DNA from: UBA4636 sp963650915
GTDB taxonomy: Bacteria; Bacillota; Clostridia; Christensenellales; Borkfalkiaceae
Length of the DNA stretch: 64,000 nt
Reading direction: 5' to 3'
Assembly: GCA_963650915.1 (NCBI GenBank)
Contig: CAVJMJ010000006.1
Span: forward strand, 22,865-86,864
Numbering within the stretch: the first letter of the stretch is position 1; the number at the start of each line of letters is the position of its first letter. The position numbers were made by a program, and so were the translations under genes. Below, piece after piece: positions 1 through 9,232 of the stretch. The notes below the pieces were generated by a model. The model was not told the origin of the DNA, ran no database searches, and worked only from the letters and a program-made list of their open reading frames with translations.

Positions 1-1008
1 GGTAAAAAGGTATTTTCCCGCATCGACGAACGACGTACCTTCTATAGGCTTGCTATCCGAACCCGACGTAGACGCTTTTTTTACGCTGTACTCGGCGTAC
101 AAGCCGTTAGGAACGTTTTCCGCCGTTATCGTATGTTCTTTCGTGTCGTACGTTACGATTGCGTCGCTAAAAGTAATGCCCTTTGCGTCGTATTTTTTCT
201 TGTTTATTACCATGGTTGCGGTCTTACTCGTTATCGGCAAATAATAGTTGTCGTTATTCGACGTGAATTGTGCGGTAACCGTGTAAGTGCCGGCGTTGAT
301 TTTTTTATTGTTGTCATTCGGATAGGTAACGCTTACACCCTCGGGAAGATCGCCCGAAATTTCCGCCGAATGCACGTTGCCGTCGTAATCGAATTGACAA
401 TCTTTGAACTCGACGCCGTCCATGTCGTATTCAGCCTTTTCGATAACGACTTTTGCCGTCAGTCGCTCGGTAACGTAATTCCTTCTCGAAACTATAGCCG
501 TAACGGTGTACTCACCCGCCTTTATAAAGCGGTTGCCGTTTGCGTAGTAGATTTCGGTGCCTTCGGGGTAGTTTTTAAAAACTTCCGCCGTTATATATTG
601 ACCGCTGTAAGTCGCGGTTATTACGTTTTGACCGTCGGTTGTCACGGCGTCTTTGAATTTTAAATCGGAAAACTCGTATAGGCAAACCTTTAAACCGAAC
701 TCACACGATTTATTTAAGTAATTTATCGTCAAAGTCTGCTCTCCCGCACAAAAAAACTTGAGGTTGTCTTCATCGGAAAGCATGGTTTTATCGAGAGGAA
801 CGCTGTCGACTCTGCCCGAATTATAAGTTACTTGTACGGTATAATCTTCGTAATCGAAATTACCGACCGAAATCTCGGACTTACCGCTTACCGAAATCGA
901 CGAAACTTCATCGTAAGAACAAGCCGTCGTTAACGTTATCAACGGGCAAATCAGACACACAAATGCCAATAATATTAAGTTTTTCAAAAAAATCTTTCTT
1001 GTTTCCAT
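1..1008 (-). CDS. MBG-repeat surface lipoprotein, 3' end outside window
   Basis: The minus-strand frame is open from an ATG at 1008 to the window edge (336 codons, no stop), so the C terminus is missing. The first residues are METRKIFLKN, then a hydrophobic stretch ending in LTTAC, so Cys30 is a likely lipid-anchored residue after signal peptidase II cleavage. The rest consists of beta-rich modules of about 75-80 residues with recurring phrases such as AGTYTVTA, AGEYTVTA, YDMDGVEF and YDAKGITF. These are typical of MBG-type (bacterial Ig-like) repeats in cell-surface proteins. Role is probably extracellular, in adhesion or as a cell-wall stalk; no catalytic motif is visible. The forward-frame reading over the same bases is a shadow. 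The lipoprotein call is firm; the precise function is unknown. Confidence 0.8.
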   Translation of the reverse strand, partial: METRKIFLKNLILLAFVCLICPLITLTTACSYDEVSSISVSGKSEISVGNFDYEDYTVQVTYNSGRVDSVPLDKTMLSDEDNLKFFCAGEQTLTINYLNKSCEFGLKVCLYEFSDLKFKDAVTTDGQNVITATYSGQYITAEVFKNYPEGTEIYYANGNRFIKAGEYTVTAIVSRRNYVTERLTAKVVIEKAEYDMDGVEFKDCQFDYDGNVHSAEISGDLPEGVSVTYPNDNNKKINAGTYTVTAQFTSNNDNYYLPITSKTATMVINKKKYDAKGITFSDAIVTYDTKEHTITAENVPNGLYAEYSVKKASTSGSDSKPIEGTSFVDAGKYLFT

Positions 1009-1530
1009 ATGTTCTTTCGGCGTCTTTCGGCGCGGTTTTTGGTTTTTGGTTTGTTTTTTTAGACTTTGCGCGGTTTGTGGGGGGGGCGAGCGTTAAACGG
1101 ACGTTTTCATAGCCCCGTTTGAAACCGAATTTGCGACACCGGCTACGCCGGTGATTTTTTTTATGATAATATAATGCCATAATTGTCGAATTATAGCAAT
1201 CGTTTTTTATGCATAACCGCAAATTTCCAATAAATTACACCCTATTTTTTTATAAAATCCTTTGATTTTTGCCGAAAATTTCCTCTATTTACTCTGTTTT
1301 GGACTAATATCCCCTCTATTTTGCTCGGTTTCGAACTAATTTTTTCTCCTTTTGCATGGTATTTGCATGGTATTAGACTAATATTTCATCCACTTGCATG
1401 GTTTTCTCGCAATACTTCCTTCGTTTACTTGCAGGTTTGCGGATATCTCATATTTTCGCCTTTTAAAAATAACGTCGGATAATTTGCAAAATAACATAGG
1501 TTAATTTGCAAAATAACGACGGTTAACAAC

Positions 1531-1567
1531 AAAAAGTCCGCCTATAAGCCCGTTATCGTCACTTTTT
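1531..1567 (+). repeat. Dispersed CTATAAGCCCG motif, full-length copy
   Basis: One of the most complete copies of the window-wide motif. AAAAAGT and ACTTTTTT flank it as an inverted pair, and the core reads CCGCCTATAAGCCCGTTATCG. It lies between genes and immediately precedes the structured block at 1568. Confidence 0.65.
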
Positions 1568-1797
1568 TGTCATGTCGAACGTGGCCGTAAGGCGTAGTCG
1601 AAACATCTAAGCGTCAGCCGCATCTATATAATATGCGTATCCTTGTTAGCGAAAGGCTTCACCTGGTAGGGGTGCATAGGCGTTAATCAAACAGCACAGT
1701 GTGCTGTTTGTAGCCGAAGCCCGAAGGTCGTAAGACCGAGGCGGGAGGTGGCAGTCGTAGAGACGGATGAGGTTTGACAGTTTATATAACTGTAAAG
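1568..1797 (+). repeat. Structured repeat-like block with several hairpins
   Basis: This block is less AT-rich than its surroundings. It starts TGTCATGTCGAACGTGG and ends near ACAGTTTATATAACTGT, itself an inverted repeat. Inside are a 10-bp-stem hairpin (CAAACAGCAC, AGT, GTGCTGTTTG) at about 1688-1710 and a GGTC/GACC hairpin shortly after. There is no open reading frame. It resembles small dispersed, structured intergenic repeats of gut Clostridia, possibly a non-autonomous mobile unit or a structured RNA. Only one copy is present in this window, so its repeat status is inferred from general recollection of such sequences. Confidence 0.35.
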
Positions 1798-1820
1798 TTT
1801 ATAAACACCTTAGTAGCAAC

Positions 1821-1848
1821 AAAAAGTAGGGCTATAAGCCCGTTAAAC
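1821..1848 (+). repeat. Dispersed CTATAAGCCCG motif, second copy
   Basis: The core AGGGCTATAAGCCCGTTAA is preceded by AAAAAGT, as at 1531. It lies just beyond the structured block, so the block is bracketed by two direct copies of the motif about 290 bp apart. Confidence 0.6.
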
Positions 1849-2819
1849 GCTTATTTTGAAATTTTAAATAAAGTGTGCAAGCTCTTTTTCTAACTTATTG
1901 ACTTTATTTTATAATCTCTTTTTCTGACTTATCAACTATATTTTATAATCTCATTCGGCGATCTGCAGATAATTTTACATACGAAAAAAGACGAGGTTGC
2001 CCTCGCCTTCTTTCTTCATTTGTGTCTCAATTATTCTTCTTTTGTAGTTCTATATTTTTATCTTTCGTGATTACCAATTTTGTCTTTTGTGATTCGCTTT
2101 TACACCTCATCATCTGTGCTTCTATTTTATCTTCGTCTTTTGTGGTTCGGCTTTTACGCTTTGTCTTTCGTGCTTCTCAATTGTTCTTTCGTTTCGTTTA
2201 TATAGTGTGAAAAAAAGTTTTTCAAAATTAATTCAAAATTAAATAAGCTAGCAAACTAATTTACTAAATCACTTAGCTAAATTATTTCCAATTTAACCAA
2301 TCGAACAATTACATAAACCGCTTAGTTCAACTAAACTTATAATAAACCGATTGAGCAAACTACCCGAGTCAATCAAACTTAACCTACCAACTAATTTACA
2401 TAAATCATTCAATTACTGACTTAATATAAATCAATTTGCGTTAGTTTATAAATTAAAACCACTCAATCCAATCAAATTTAACTTGACCGACAATTCAATT
2501 TACAACTATATGTTATCATTTTATTATAAATAAAGCAAGCAATTTTCAACACATTTCGTCAAAATGTCTGATTTTTTAATTACATGGTATTATATTTACT
2601 CTCCAAAATATACTTATTCCACGGCGGTTTCCCTATTTCTTTACATTCTACCTTTTCAGGCAATAACTTACCCATCCGGCGTTGATTTACCACTATCAAA
2701 CACAGTTTCGCATCGTTGGCAGTAACTTATTTTATTCATCTATCAATTTGAACCCGTATTTTGAGCATAAAAAATGAACCCGAACTTTAACCTTTTTACG
2801 GGTTCAGTTGGGTTCATCT

Positions 2820-2908
2820 TGGCGGAGGCAGAGGGATTCGAACCCCCGTGGGCGTGAACCCAAACGGTTTTCAAGACCGCCTCGTTGTGACCGCTTCGAT
2901 ATGCCTCC
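2820..2908 (-). tRNA. tRNA-Ser (anticodon TGA)
   Basis: Read on the minus strand this folds as a class II tRNA with a long variable arm. The acceptor is GGAGGCA paired with TGCCTCC, followed by discriminator G and an encoded CCA. The anticodon loop is CTTGAAA, giving anticodon TGA (positions 2871-2873), which reads UCA codons. The T-arm has GGTTCGAATCC. The long variable arm and the G discriminator fit serine. A 74-residue open frame over the same bases is a shadow. Confidence 0.95.
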
Positions 2909-2950
2909 GTATTTAATGACATATGTAATATATCTTTTATGTTTAATTGT

Positions 2951-3362
2951 AATCTATCAAATTGCAATGCTTACAATCTTTTAAGTTTTTTACTTGCTAT
3001 ATTTCAAATTATGACGCTAAAATTTTTATATCTTTTAATTGCAATGTCTTCTAAATTTAATTGCAATCTATTAAATTGCAAAGCTTACAAGCTCTATATC
3101 TTTTAATTACAATCTATCAAATTGCAATGCTTACAATCTTTTAAGTTTTTTACTTGCTATATTTCAAATTATGACGCTAAAATTTTTATATCTTTTAATT
3201 GCAATGTCTTCTAAATTTAATTGCAATCTATTAAATTGCAAAGCTTACAAGCTCTATATCTTTTAATTACAATCTATCAAATTGCAATGCTTACAATCTT
3301 TTAAGTTTTTTACTTGCTATATTTCAAATTATGACGCTAAAATTTTTATATCTTTTAATTAA
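2951..3362. repeat. 160-bp tandem repeat, about 2.6 copies
   Basis: The unit starting ATTGCAATGCTTACAATC occurs at 2961, 3121 and 3281. The first two copies (2961-3120 and 3121-3280) are identical base for base. The third matches for its first 80 bases and then diverges into degenerate relatives up to about 3440. Each unit contains shorter related phrases (AATTGCAATCTATC, AATTGCAAAGCTTAC). The array is very AT-rich, has no open frame, and sits between tRNA-Ser and the YfhO-like gene. Confidence 0.9.
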
Positions 3363-3618
3363 AATCTACCAAATTGCAACGCTTGCATTCTACCAAATTT
3401 AATTGTAATCTATAAAATTGCGACGTCTGCAATCTTTTATGGTTTTTCGTTGCGATAGTTAAAAAGGCAACGAGAATTTTTTTAATTGCTCGGTTATTAT
3501 ATAACACTTTTTTTAAAAAATCAAGGATTTACACCCTAAATTTTTAATTATTGTTGCAACGGTTGCAAACTTGCATAAAATATGGTAAAATGTATAAACG
3601 AATGGAATAAGGATGCTT

Positions 3619-6600
3619 ATGATTAAACATAACGATATTTCAATTAAAAAAGCAACGGAATTTGTCGACTTCGACGCAAATAAGTCCGAGAATAAGTCTA
3701 TCGATAAAATCGTCGACAAAATCTCGGACAAGTCCGCAGATAAGTCTATTGATAAATTTACAGATAAGTCTGCAGATAAAATCTCGGATAAATCTATCGA
3801 CAAAATTTCGGATAAGTCCGACGATAAAATCTCGGATAAAATAGCCGACAAGTCCGCCTATAAGCCCGAAAACGGCAAAAAACGGCAAAGCGTGAGCTTT
3901 AGCGATTGGCTTTTAAAAGTAAAAAATTTCGGCATACAAAACGCTCATTATTTTGTTGCGGCGGCGATTATAGCGATATTCTATCTAACCTGTTTGATTG
4001 TCTACAAGGTATATCCTTTCGGGAATAACACGGTTGCAAGTTACGATATGCTTGCACAAATTGTTCCACTTATAGAGCATTTGTTTGACGTAATAGACGG
4101 AAAATCGTCTTTGCTTTATTCGACAGCCGTCGCCGGCGGAGCAGATCTTTTCGGCACTCTTGCATACTGTCTTATCAGTCCTTTTACCTGGATATTTCTT
4201 CTTTTCGGCAAGTCGAACGTTTATTACGGCGTTGCGCTCGTAGTACCGCTCAAACTCATTTTTACCGCATTTTCGGCAATTTATTTTTTAAACAAGGTGT
4301 TTCCGAAAATTCCAAAACCCGTATGCGTACTTTTTTCAATAATGTACGCCTATTGCGGTTACACCTTCGTTGCGAACACTTATATCAACTGGATGGATTT
4401 TTTAATTTATCTTCCGTTCGTGGTAATAGGTTTTAAAAAGTTGGTAAATAGTGGCAAAGTATTAAATTTTGCAATATGCTATGCGCTGATGATTTACACC
4501 TGCTTTTCATTGGCGTCGTTTGCGATGCTGATCGTTTTCGTAATAATCGTAGTGTATTCACTCGTCGTAAAGCCGAATGAAAAAGACGTCCTTATAAAAA
4601 GTTGCTTTTCACTTTTAATTGCCGTGGCGTTGGCACTTCCCGTAATGGTTCCCGCGCTGAAAGCCTTTTTAGCCTCCGAAAGAAACAAGGGTCTTTTTGA
4701 AAACCTGTTCAACGACCTTAACGTGACCCATTTGTATCGCAAAATTTCTTATATAGTAGCAGACGTTCTTTTTGTGTTTTTAACCCTTGCATACTTTGTA
4801 AAAAACGGCGTTAAACGACCTATAGACCGATTTTTGTTCATAACCGGTATCATTTTGCTATTCCCCGTTTTGATTGACGAATGTTGTAATTTATTAAACG
4901 GCGGTTCCTATTTAAGTTACTCGTTGCGGTTCGGGTTTTTAAATTCATTTTATTGTTTTTACGTTGCGTCTAAACTCGTAAACGATTCTCCTTCCGAGCA
5001 AAAAAGGTTACGCCAGAAAAGAGCTTCCCCCGATGAAAAGACATTTATATTTACGATGCTACTCGTTTTTGGCGTTATAGCGGCGTCTTTATACTTCGTT
5101 TTTTCCGAAAACGTTATAAAGTTGATAGACGGGCTATACAAAAAGTTCGACGAAAACGATTCATACGAATTCTTTTCGCTTTTTGCCCATTCCTTGGGCG
5201 GGCTTGAATTTTTGGCACCGATGGCAATAATTATCTCCGCCGTTTTGGGTTTTGCCCTCTTTTTATATAAAAAAAGGCTTTGCTCCCTAAAAGCCGTTGC
5301 GTTGTCGCTATGTTGCCTTTTTAGCGTGCAGATTGCCTTTTACAACCTTTCGCTCGTAAAAGGCAACGTCACGGATCCGAAATACTTTCAAGAATACTCG
5401 ACGATAGCAAGGCAAATTGAAAGCGTCGAAGGCGAAAAGCAAAATTATTACCGCATAAAAGACGTAGGCGACCTTATCACCGCAGACGCGCCCTTTACGA
5501 CGCACACCAACTCTTACTCGGTATTTTCCTCCGTCATCGACAAGAAGAATTTTGTCGCGACGAACTTTTTTAACTATAAAGGAAACGGCATAAACATCTC
5601 TAAAAGCGCGAACGGTTTGTTTTTCGGCGACATGCTTCTCGGCTACAAATATTTTATATGCCGTAACGATAACGGAGAGTATCACGACGACGATACGCAA
5701 GTCGAACGCTCTTACCTGCAAAAACTCGATTATACCCAGCAAAGCCACCTCGTTGCCTATAAAAACAAAGCGGTGCTTCCGTACGCTTTCACCGTAAAAT
5801 CAAGAGACCTTGATTTCGACGGGCTTAATTACGCCCAAAAATTGAACAAACTCGACCGCTTTTTGGGCGGAAACGGCGATATTTGCGACGAATACGCCCT
5901 TAACGTTTCGAACGAATACGACACCGATATAGAAGACCTTTCAAACGGCGTTTTCAGAATTACCGTAAGGATAGTAACCAAAGAATCTTATTGGTTTTTG
6001 AATACGAATTTCCCGGAAAACTACGACATCAAATATTGCCGCACCCGCGATTACGTGGAAAATAACGCTAAAACGCTCGAACCGGGAAAGGACGTTCTTT
6101 TCGGTTTTTATAAGTATAAAAATGCGTCGTATACCGCAACTATTAAAGATTACACTAACAAATTAACGGCAGAAGACGTTCAAAAATATTGCAAGGTTTA
6201 CGGCGTCGATATAAATTCCGTTTATAGCCCCGACACCGACGGAAGCTTGTATAACGAAGTTTGGAAACACAAAGTCGATTACCGAATATCGGGCGGAGAT
6301 ACTTTTAATTTAAATGTAAACGCCGAGGGTGAAAGTTACTTGTTTTTAAACTACGTTAAACTTGACGGGCACACCGCAACGGTAAACGGTAAAAAAGCCG
6401 AATTTATCGACAACGGGCTCGGTATGATGCTTTTGCCTCTTGAAGACGGAGAAAATCAAATAGTAATTTCCTATCGCACTCCCTATATAAAATATGCCGT
6501 TTCCGGGCTTATAGGCGGACTTTTACTAATTTTAGCCGTAACGTTGATTTTAAAAAGCGTTAAAGCATACCGCTTCGTATCGGGCGTGGTTTACTATGCC

Positions 6601-6702
6601 GCGCTACTGCTTTTCTTGGCGGTGACGGGGTTCTTCTTCATATATCCCTTCGCTTTGTTTTTCGTAAAACTTATCAAACTTCCGTTTACTCTTCTATTAT
6701 AA
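3619..6702 (+). CDS. YfhO-family multi-span membrane protein (GT-C-like)
   Basis: A protein of 1027 residues resembling the bacterial YfhO family: large integral membrane proteins with a GT-C glycosyltransferase-like arrangement, thought to modify cell-envelope polymers with lipid-linked sugars. After a charged N-terminal tail comes the family-typical YPFGNNTVASYDM region, then many membrane spans, a long extracytoplasmic beta-rich part (about residues 590-960) and two C-terminal spans. The start at 3619 is preferred to the ATG six bases upstream, because AAGG lies 6 nt before 3619 but directly abuts the earlier ATG. The N-terminal tail (about residues 18-90) is a run of degenerate DKIS/DKSA/DKSI repeats, an unusual low-complexity extension. 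No partner genes are adjacent. The acceptor substrate cannot be told. Confidence 0.8.
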   Translation: MIKHNDISIKKATEFVDFDANKSENKSIDKIVDKISDKSADKSIDKFTDKSADKISDKSIDKISDKSDDKISDKIADKSAYKPENGKKRQSVSFSDWLLKVKNFGIQNAHYFVAAAIIAIFYLTCLIVYKVYPFGNNTVASYDMLAQIVPLIEHLFDVIDGKSSLLYSTAVAGGADLFGTLAYCLISPFTWIFLLFGKSNVYYGVALVVPLKLIFTAFSAIYFLNKVFPKIPKPVCVLFSIMYAYCGYTFVANTYINWMDFLIYLPFVVIGFKKLVNSGKVLNFAICYALMIYTCFSLASFAMLIVFVIIVVYSLVVKPNEKDVLIKSCFSLLIAVALALPVMVPALKAFLASERNKGLFENLFNDLNVTHLYRKISYIVADVLFVFLTLAYFVKNGVKRPIDRFLFITGIILLFPVLIDECCNLLNGGSYLSYSLRFGFLNSFYCFYVASKLVNDSPSEQKRLRQKRASPDEKTFIFTMLLVFGVIAASLYFVFSENVIKLIDGLYKKFDENDSYEFFSLFAHSLGGLEFLAPMAIIISAVLGFALFLYKKRLCSLKAVALSLCCLFSVQIAFYNLSLVKGNVTDPKYFQEYSTIARQIESVEGEKQNYYRIKDVGDLITADAPFTTHTNSYSVFSSVIDKKNFVATNFFNYKGNGINISKSANGLFFGDMLLGYKYFICRNDNGEYHDDDTQVERSYLQKLDYTQQSHLVAYKNKAVLPYAFTVKSRDLDFDGLNYAQKLNKLDRFLGGNGDICDEYALNVSNEYDTDIEDLSNGVFRITVRIVTKESYWFLNTNFPENYDIKYCRTRDYVENNAKTLEPGKDVLFGFYKYKNASYTATIKDYTNKLTAEDVQKYCKVYGVDINSVYSPDTDGSLYNEVWKHKVDYRISGGDTFNLNVNAEGESYLFLNYVKLDGHTATVNGKKAEFIDNGLGMMLLPLEDGENQIVISYRTPYIKYAVSGLIGGLLLILAVTLILKSVKAYRFVSGVVYYAALLLFLAVTGFFFIYPFALFFVKLIKLPFTLLL

Positions 6703-6841
6703 ATTAAGCCGACAGGATAAGTCGATTGGCATAAAGTCGATTGATATTTTATCCGATTGGTGTTTTATTTGCAATTCACGTTTGCCTTAGGCTTAAATCG
6801 AATTACGAATTCGCGGTTAATATAAATATTCACGGTTAATA

Positions 6842-6928
6842 TAAAAACGAGGCTGAACCGCACTAAAGCGAATTCAAATGTCAAACGCTTTTGAATTTGC
6901 ATATAATACGATTCAGCCTCGTTTTTTT
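6842..6928. terminator. Bidirectional terminator between convergent genes
   Basis: AAAAACGAGGCTGAA at 6842 pairs with TTCAGCCTCGTTTTT at about 6912-6926. The stem is about 15 bp with a large loop and has T-runs on both strands. It lies between the convergent YfhO-like and CotH-like genes and can serve both. Confidence 0.75.
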
Positions 6929-6940
6929 GTAACGAAACCT

Positions 6941-8566
6941 TTATTCTATGCCGAGGGCTTGTTCCGCAACGACGCGTTTTAGTCTGAAATATGCCTCCGT
7001 CTTTAAATTTTCGCTTGCGGAACGGCTCGTGTTTTTACCGTCTTCGGAAAAATAAAACAAGTTCGTTCTCAACCTCGAACCGACGCTGTTTAAAACGTTT
7101 TGCGAAGGCATTGCGACTGAGGAATAATTACTTTCGTAGTTTTTGTACATCGACGAAAAATGCGGATATTTAAACCACTCGTCCTTCAAAATATAAGTGA
7201 TTTTGTCGGAGTATTCCGATTTAACATCATTATCCGTCTTGCTTAAAACCGTTTTAACGTAAAGCGGATTTTTAATCTCGAAACAAGGACCTTGAAGGTC
7301 GAAAGGCTTTTCGGCGGTAAGTGCTTTGCCGTCGGGATTCCAATCCATCGTTATGCCGAAACACCTATCGTAGTCGTAAGGTATGATATATCCCCTTCCC
7401 TCGGGCGTAAAATACAGGTAAAAATTATTTGCGTTGTGTCTTATGCAATCGGGATTGCCTACAAGGTAATTAATCGCCTCAAAAGTGGTAAAATAATCGG
7501 TATCGACAACTTTATTCAACTTTTCTTTAAACGCCGTGTCCGACAGGGACAACGAATTGAGAGTGTTTATAAAATTTATGAGGTCGGCGTTATGACGGTA
7601 AGAGGGACTATCTCTGTCGTCGTTGGTTTTTAACGAATAGGTAAAGTTTTGGGTCGGAGTTTCAACGCCGTACTTTGCGGCTTCGGTAAAATCGGCAGGA
7701 CCTAAAACGTAACCGCACTTATACAAATCACCTCCGCGAAGGGACTTTTCAAAGTTTCTTTTTATAAAACGCTTATCTACCGTTTCGTAAAGGGCACCGA
7801 CACCGAAATTTTCCATAACGCCCTTTTGTTTGATTTTGATTTGACAAAGGGTAATGTGAGGTGCCAAAACACCGTAGGCGGAAAACATTTTATTGGCGTA
7901 GACTTCTCTTATATAAGTGTTGTCAAAGTTTTTGTTCCATTTATAATAGAACTTTTCCATCGTGGCAAAAGTTCTGTTTTTTCTTGCCTTTCGGGCATTT
8001 TTATCCGTCCAGGTCTTATATATATCGTTACCCCAAGCGTCATCGGCGTAATCGTCGCCGTCGAAAGTTTCGGTTAAATCGAACCTGAAATGCACGTAGT
8101 CGTACATCATACCGTTTTTATCGCAAAAATTGCGCCTTGAAGTGTTGCCGTGCATTCTGATGCCGACTTCTTCGTAGTAATAGTCGACACCGTCTGCCGT
8201 TACGGTAAGATTGCAACGCCGATAGGTGTCGGCTTTTTGCTTGTTACCGGTTGTGCGGTAATCTTCGTAAGCCTGCTGAATTTTATAAAGTTCGGAAGGT
8301 TCGATATCCACCGCAATCGTTATTTTTGCGGTATCTTCCCAAAGTTTATAGTAAAGTGCTTTTTCCTCTTCGGAATATTCATCGTAAAACGAATCGTTGG
8401 TTTTTGAAAATTCGTCGCCGAAAGTTATACTTTTTACTTTTGCCGAATCGGAAGGCAAAAGTTCGTCGCCGTCGCCGTTAGAAGAAGCGGGGTTACACGA
8501 AGCCGGGCACAAGGTTAAAATAAATACGGCAATACATATAGCCGACACACGTAATAAACTTTTCAT
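6941..8566 (-). CDS. CotH-family lipoprotein
   Basis: A 541-residue protein with a signal peptide and lipobox ending at Cys24 (LCPASC). The body matches the CotH kinase-like family: GIRMHGNTSRR near residues 135-145, then YLVGNPDCIRHNANN and YIIPYDYDRCFG near residue 370-400. The latter resembles the family's metal/ATP-binding region, where Asp residues are conserved. CotH of Bacillus phosphorylates spore-coat proteins, but many Clostridia encode exported CotH-like lipoproteins whose targets are unknown, for example cell-surface or cellulosome-type proteins. Because this one is lipid-anchored, an envelope role is more likely than a coat role. It is a single-gene transcript with its own promoter at 8619-8647. 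Confidence 0.82.
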   Translation of the reverse strand: MKSLLRVSAICIAVFILTLCPASCNPASSNGDGDELLPSDSAKVKSITFGDEFSKTNDSFYDEYSEEEKALYYKLWEDTAKITIAVDIEPSELYKIQQAYEDYRTTGNKQKADTYRRCNLTVTADGVDYYYEEVGIRMHGNTSRRNFCDKNGMMYDYVHFRFDLTETFDGDDYADDAWGNDIYKTWTDKNARKARKNRTFATMEKFYYKWNKNFDNTYIREVYANKMFSAYGVLAPHITLCQIKIKQKGVMENFGVGALYETVDKRFIKRNFEKSLRGGDLYKCGYVLGPADFTEAAKYGVETPTQNFTYSLKTNDDRDSPSYRHNADLINFINTLNSLSLSDTAFKEKLNKVVDTDYFTTFEAINYLVGNPDCIRHNANNFYLYFTPEGRGYIIPYDYDRCFGITMDWNPDGKALTAEKPFDLQGPCFEIKNPLYVKTVLSKTDNDVKSEYSDKITYILKDEWFKYPHFSSMYKNYESNYSSVAMPSQNVLNSVGSRLRTNLFYFSEDGKNTSRSASENLKTEAYFRLKRVVAEQALGIE

Positions 8567-8618
8567 AATTTTCCCTTTTCGTTTAGAAGCATTTACATTT
8601 CGTTTTGTTTCTATCTAT

Positions 8619-8647
8619 ATGATAGCATACCGAGCAATTTTTGTCAA
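8619..8647 (-). promoter_or_regulatory. SigA-type promoter of CotH-like gene
   Basis: On the minus strand TTGACA (8642-8647) and TATCAT (8619-8624) are separated by 17 nt, about 50 nt upstream of the CotH-like start. The -35 is preceded by TCTA, as in two other lipoprotein promoters of this window. Confidence 0.7.
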
Positions 8648-8707
8648 TAGATAAAATAAATCGGTTTGTTTTGTCCTCCTTGTCATTAATTATAAAACGC
8701 AGGCTAT

Positions 8708-8739
8708 AAAAAACGGGCGGACAGCTAAAAGCTGTCCGC
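8708..8739 (-). terminator. Terminator after ylmC
   Basis: A 10-bp perfect stem (GCGGACAGCT, 3-nt loop, AGCTGTCCGC) at 8717-8739 is followed on the minus strand by CCCG and a run of six T. It is suitably placed to end the sigG-ylmC transcript. Confidence 0.65.
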
Positions 8740-8895
8740 AAACGGAAAATTTGCTTTTATTTACCTAAAAGTCCGCCTATAGGTTGATTAACGGCGATTT
8801 TTGTATTTTAAGACAAACGGCGGGTTTAAAAAATCTAAAGACGATTTTTATCGTCCTAAATAAAATCTCGATAAAATTTTACTTATGCGATAAAC

Positions 8896-9165
8896 TTATT
8901 CTTCGTAGTCGCGGGTAGTTTTCAGGCATTTATCCCGACACTCCTTTACGCAAACCAAGACTGCGTCGTCGCCTATTTTATTGACGTCGCTAAGACAAAT
9001 CGTTTTTTCTTCCTTAAAAAACAAAGCCTTGTTATCGCTTGCGATAAACGCCTTTATTTTACCTTCGGGAAAATCGAAAACGACGTCGCTGAGATATCCC
9101 AACACCTTGCCGTCCAAAATATTGACGACTTTTTTCTTCTTTAAGTCCGAAAAATTTACTTCCAA
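8896..9165 (-). CDS. ylmC: YlmC/YmxH-type PRC-barrel sporulation protein
   Basis: A small protein of 89 residues with a PRC-barrel-like start (KVVNILDGKVLGYLSDVVFDFPEGKI compresses to the family signature DG..LG...D..FD...G.I). YlmC/YmxH proteins of spore formers have this length and pattern. They are linked to sporulation, but the molecular function is not settled. It follows the sigG-like gene on the same strand with a gap of about 67 nt, so co-transcription is likely. The C terminus ends in a charged KTTRDYEE tail. Family assignment is fairly secure; function is not. Confidence 0.75.
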   Translation of the reverse strand: MEVNFSDLKKKKVVNILDGKVLGYLSDVVFDFPEGKIKAFIASDNKALFFKEEKTICLSDVNKIGDDAVLVCVKECRDKCLKTTRDYEE

Positions 9166-9232
9166 AACATTAAACCGTCCGCTATATTATATACCGAGCG
9201 TGGCTTTAATAATACGAAAACGACAAAATTTA

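Larger units (their letters stand above)
1009..2819. other. Gene-free, repeat-rich spacer
   Basis: No credible gene is seen here. The stretch holds two copies of the dispersed CTATAAGCCCG motif (1531-1567 and 1821-1848) and a structured block at 1568-1797. At about 1880-1950 there are two near copies of a roughly 40-bp unit ending ATTTTATAATCTC. A weak hairpin lies at 1986-2010. From 2015 to 2200 there is degenerate CTTTTGTGATTC-like repetition, and from 2220 to 2520 degenerate AATTTAA/ACTAATTTAC-like sequence. Short open frames here are low complexity and lack ribosome sites. Confidence 0.6.

Noticed and set aside
908..1222. Minus-strand 104-codon frame
   Set aside because: It overlaps the signal-peptide region of the MBG lipoprotein in another frame and has a Lys/Arg-rich, low-order sequence with no ribosome site.
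2022..2210. Plus-strand 62-codon frame rich in Phe
   Set aside because: It lies in degenerate CTTTTGTGATTC-like repeats; the composition is that of low-complexity DNA.
2951..3362. CRISPR array
   Set aside because: The repeats are 160 bp, contiguous and without unique spacers, and no cas genes are near.
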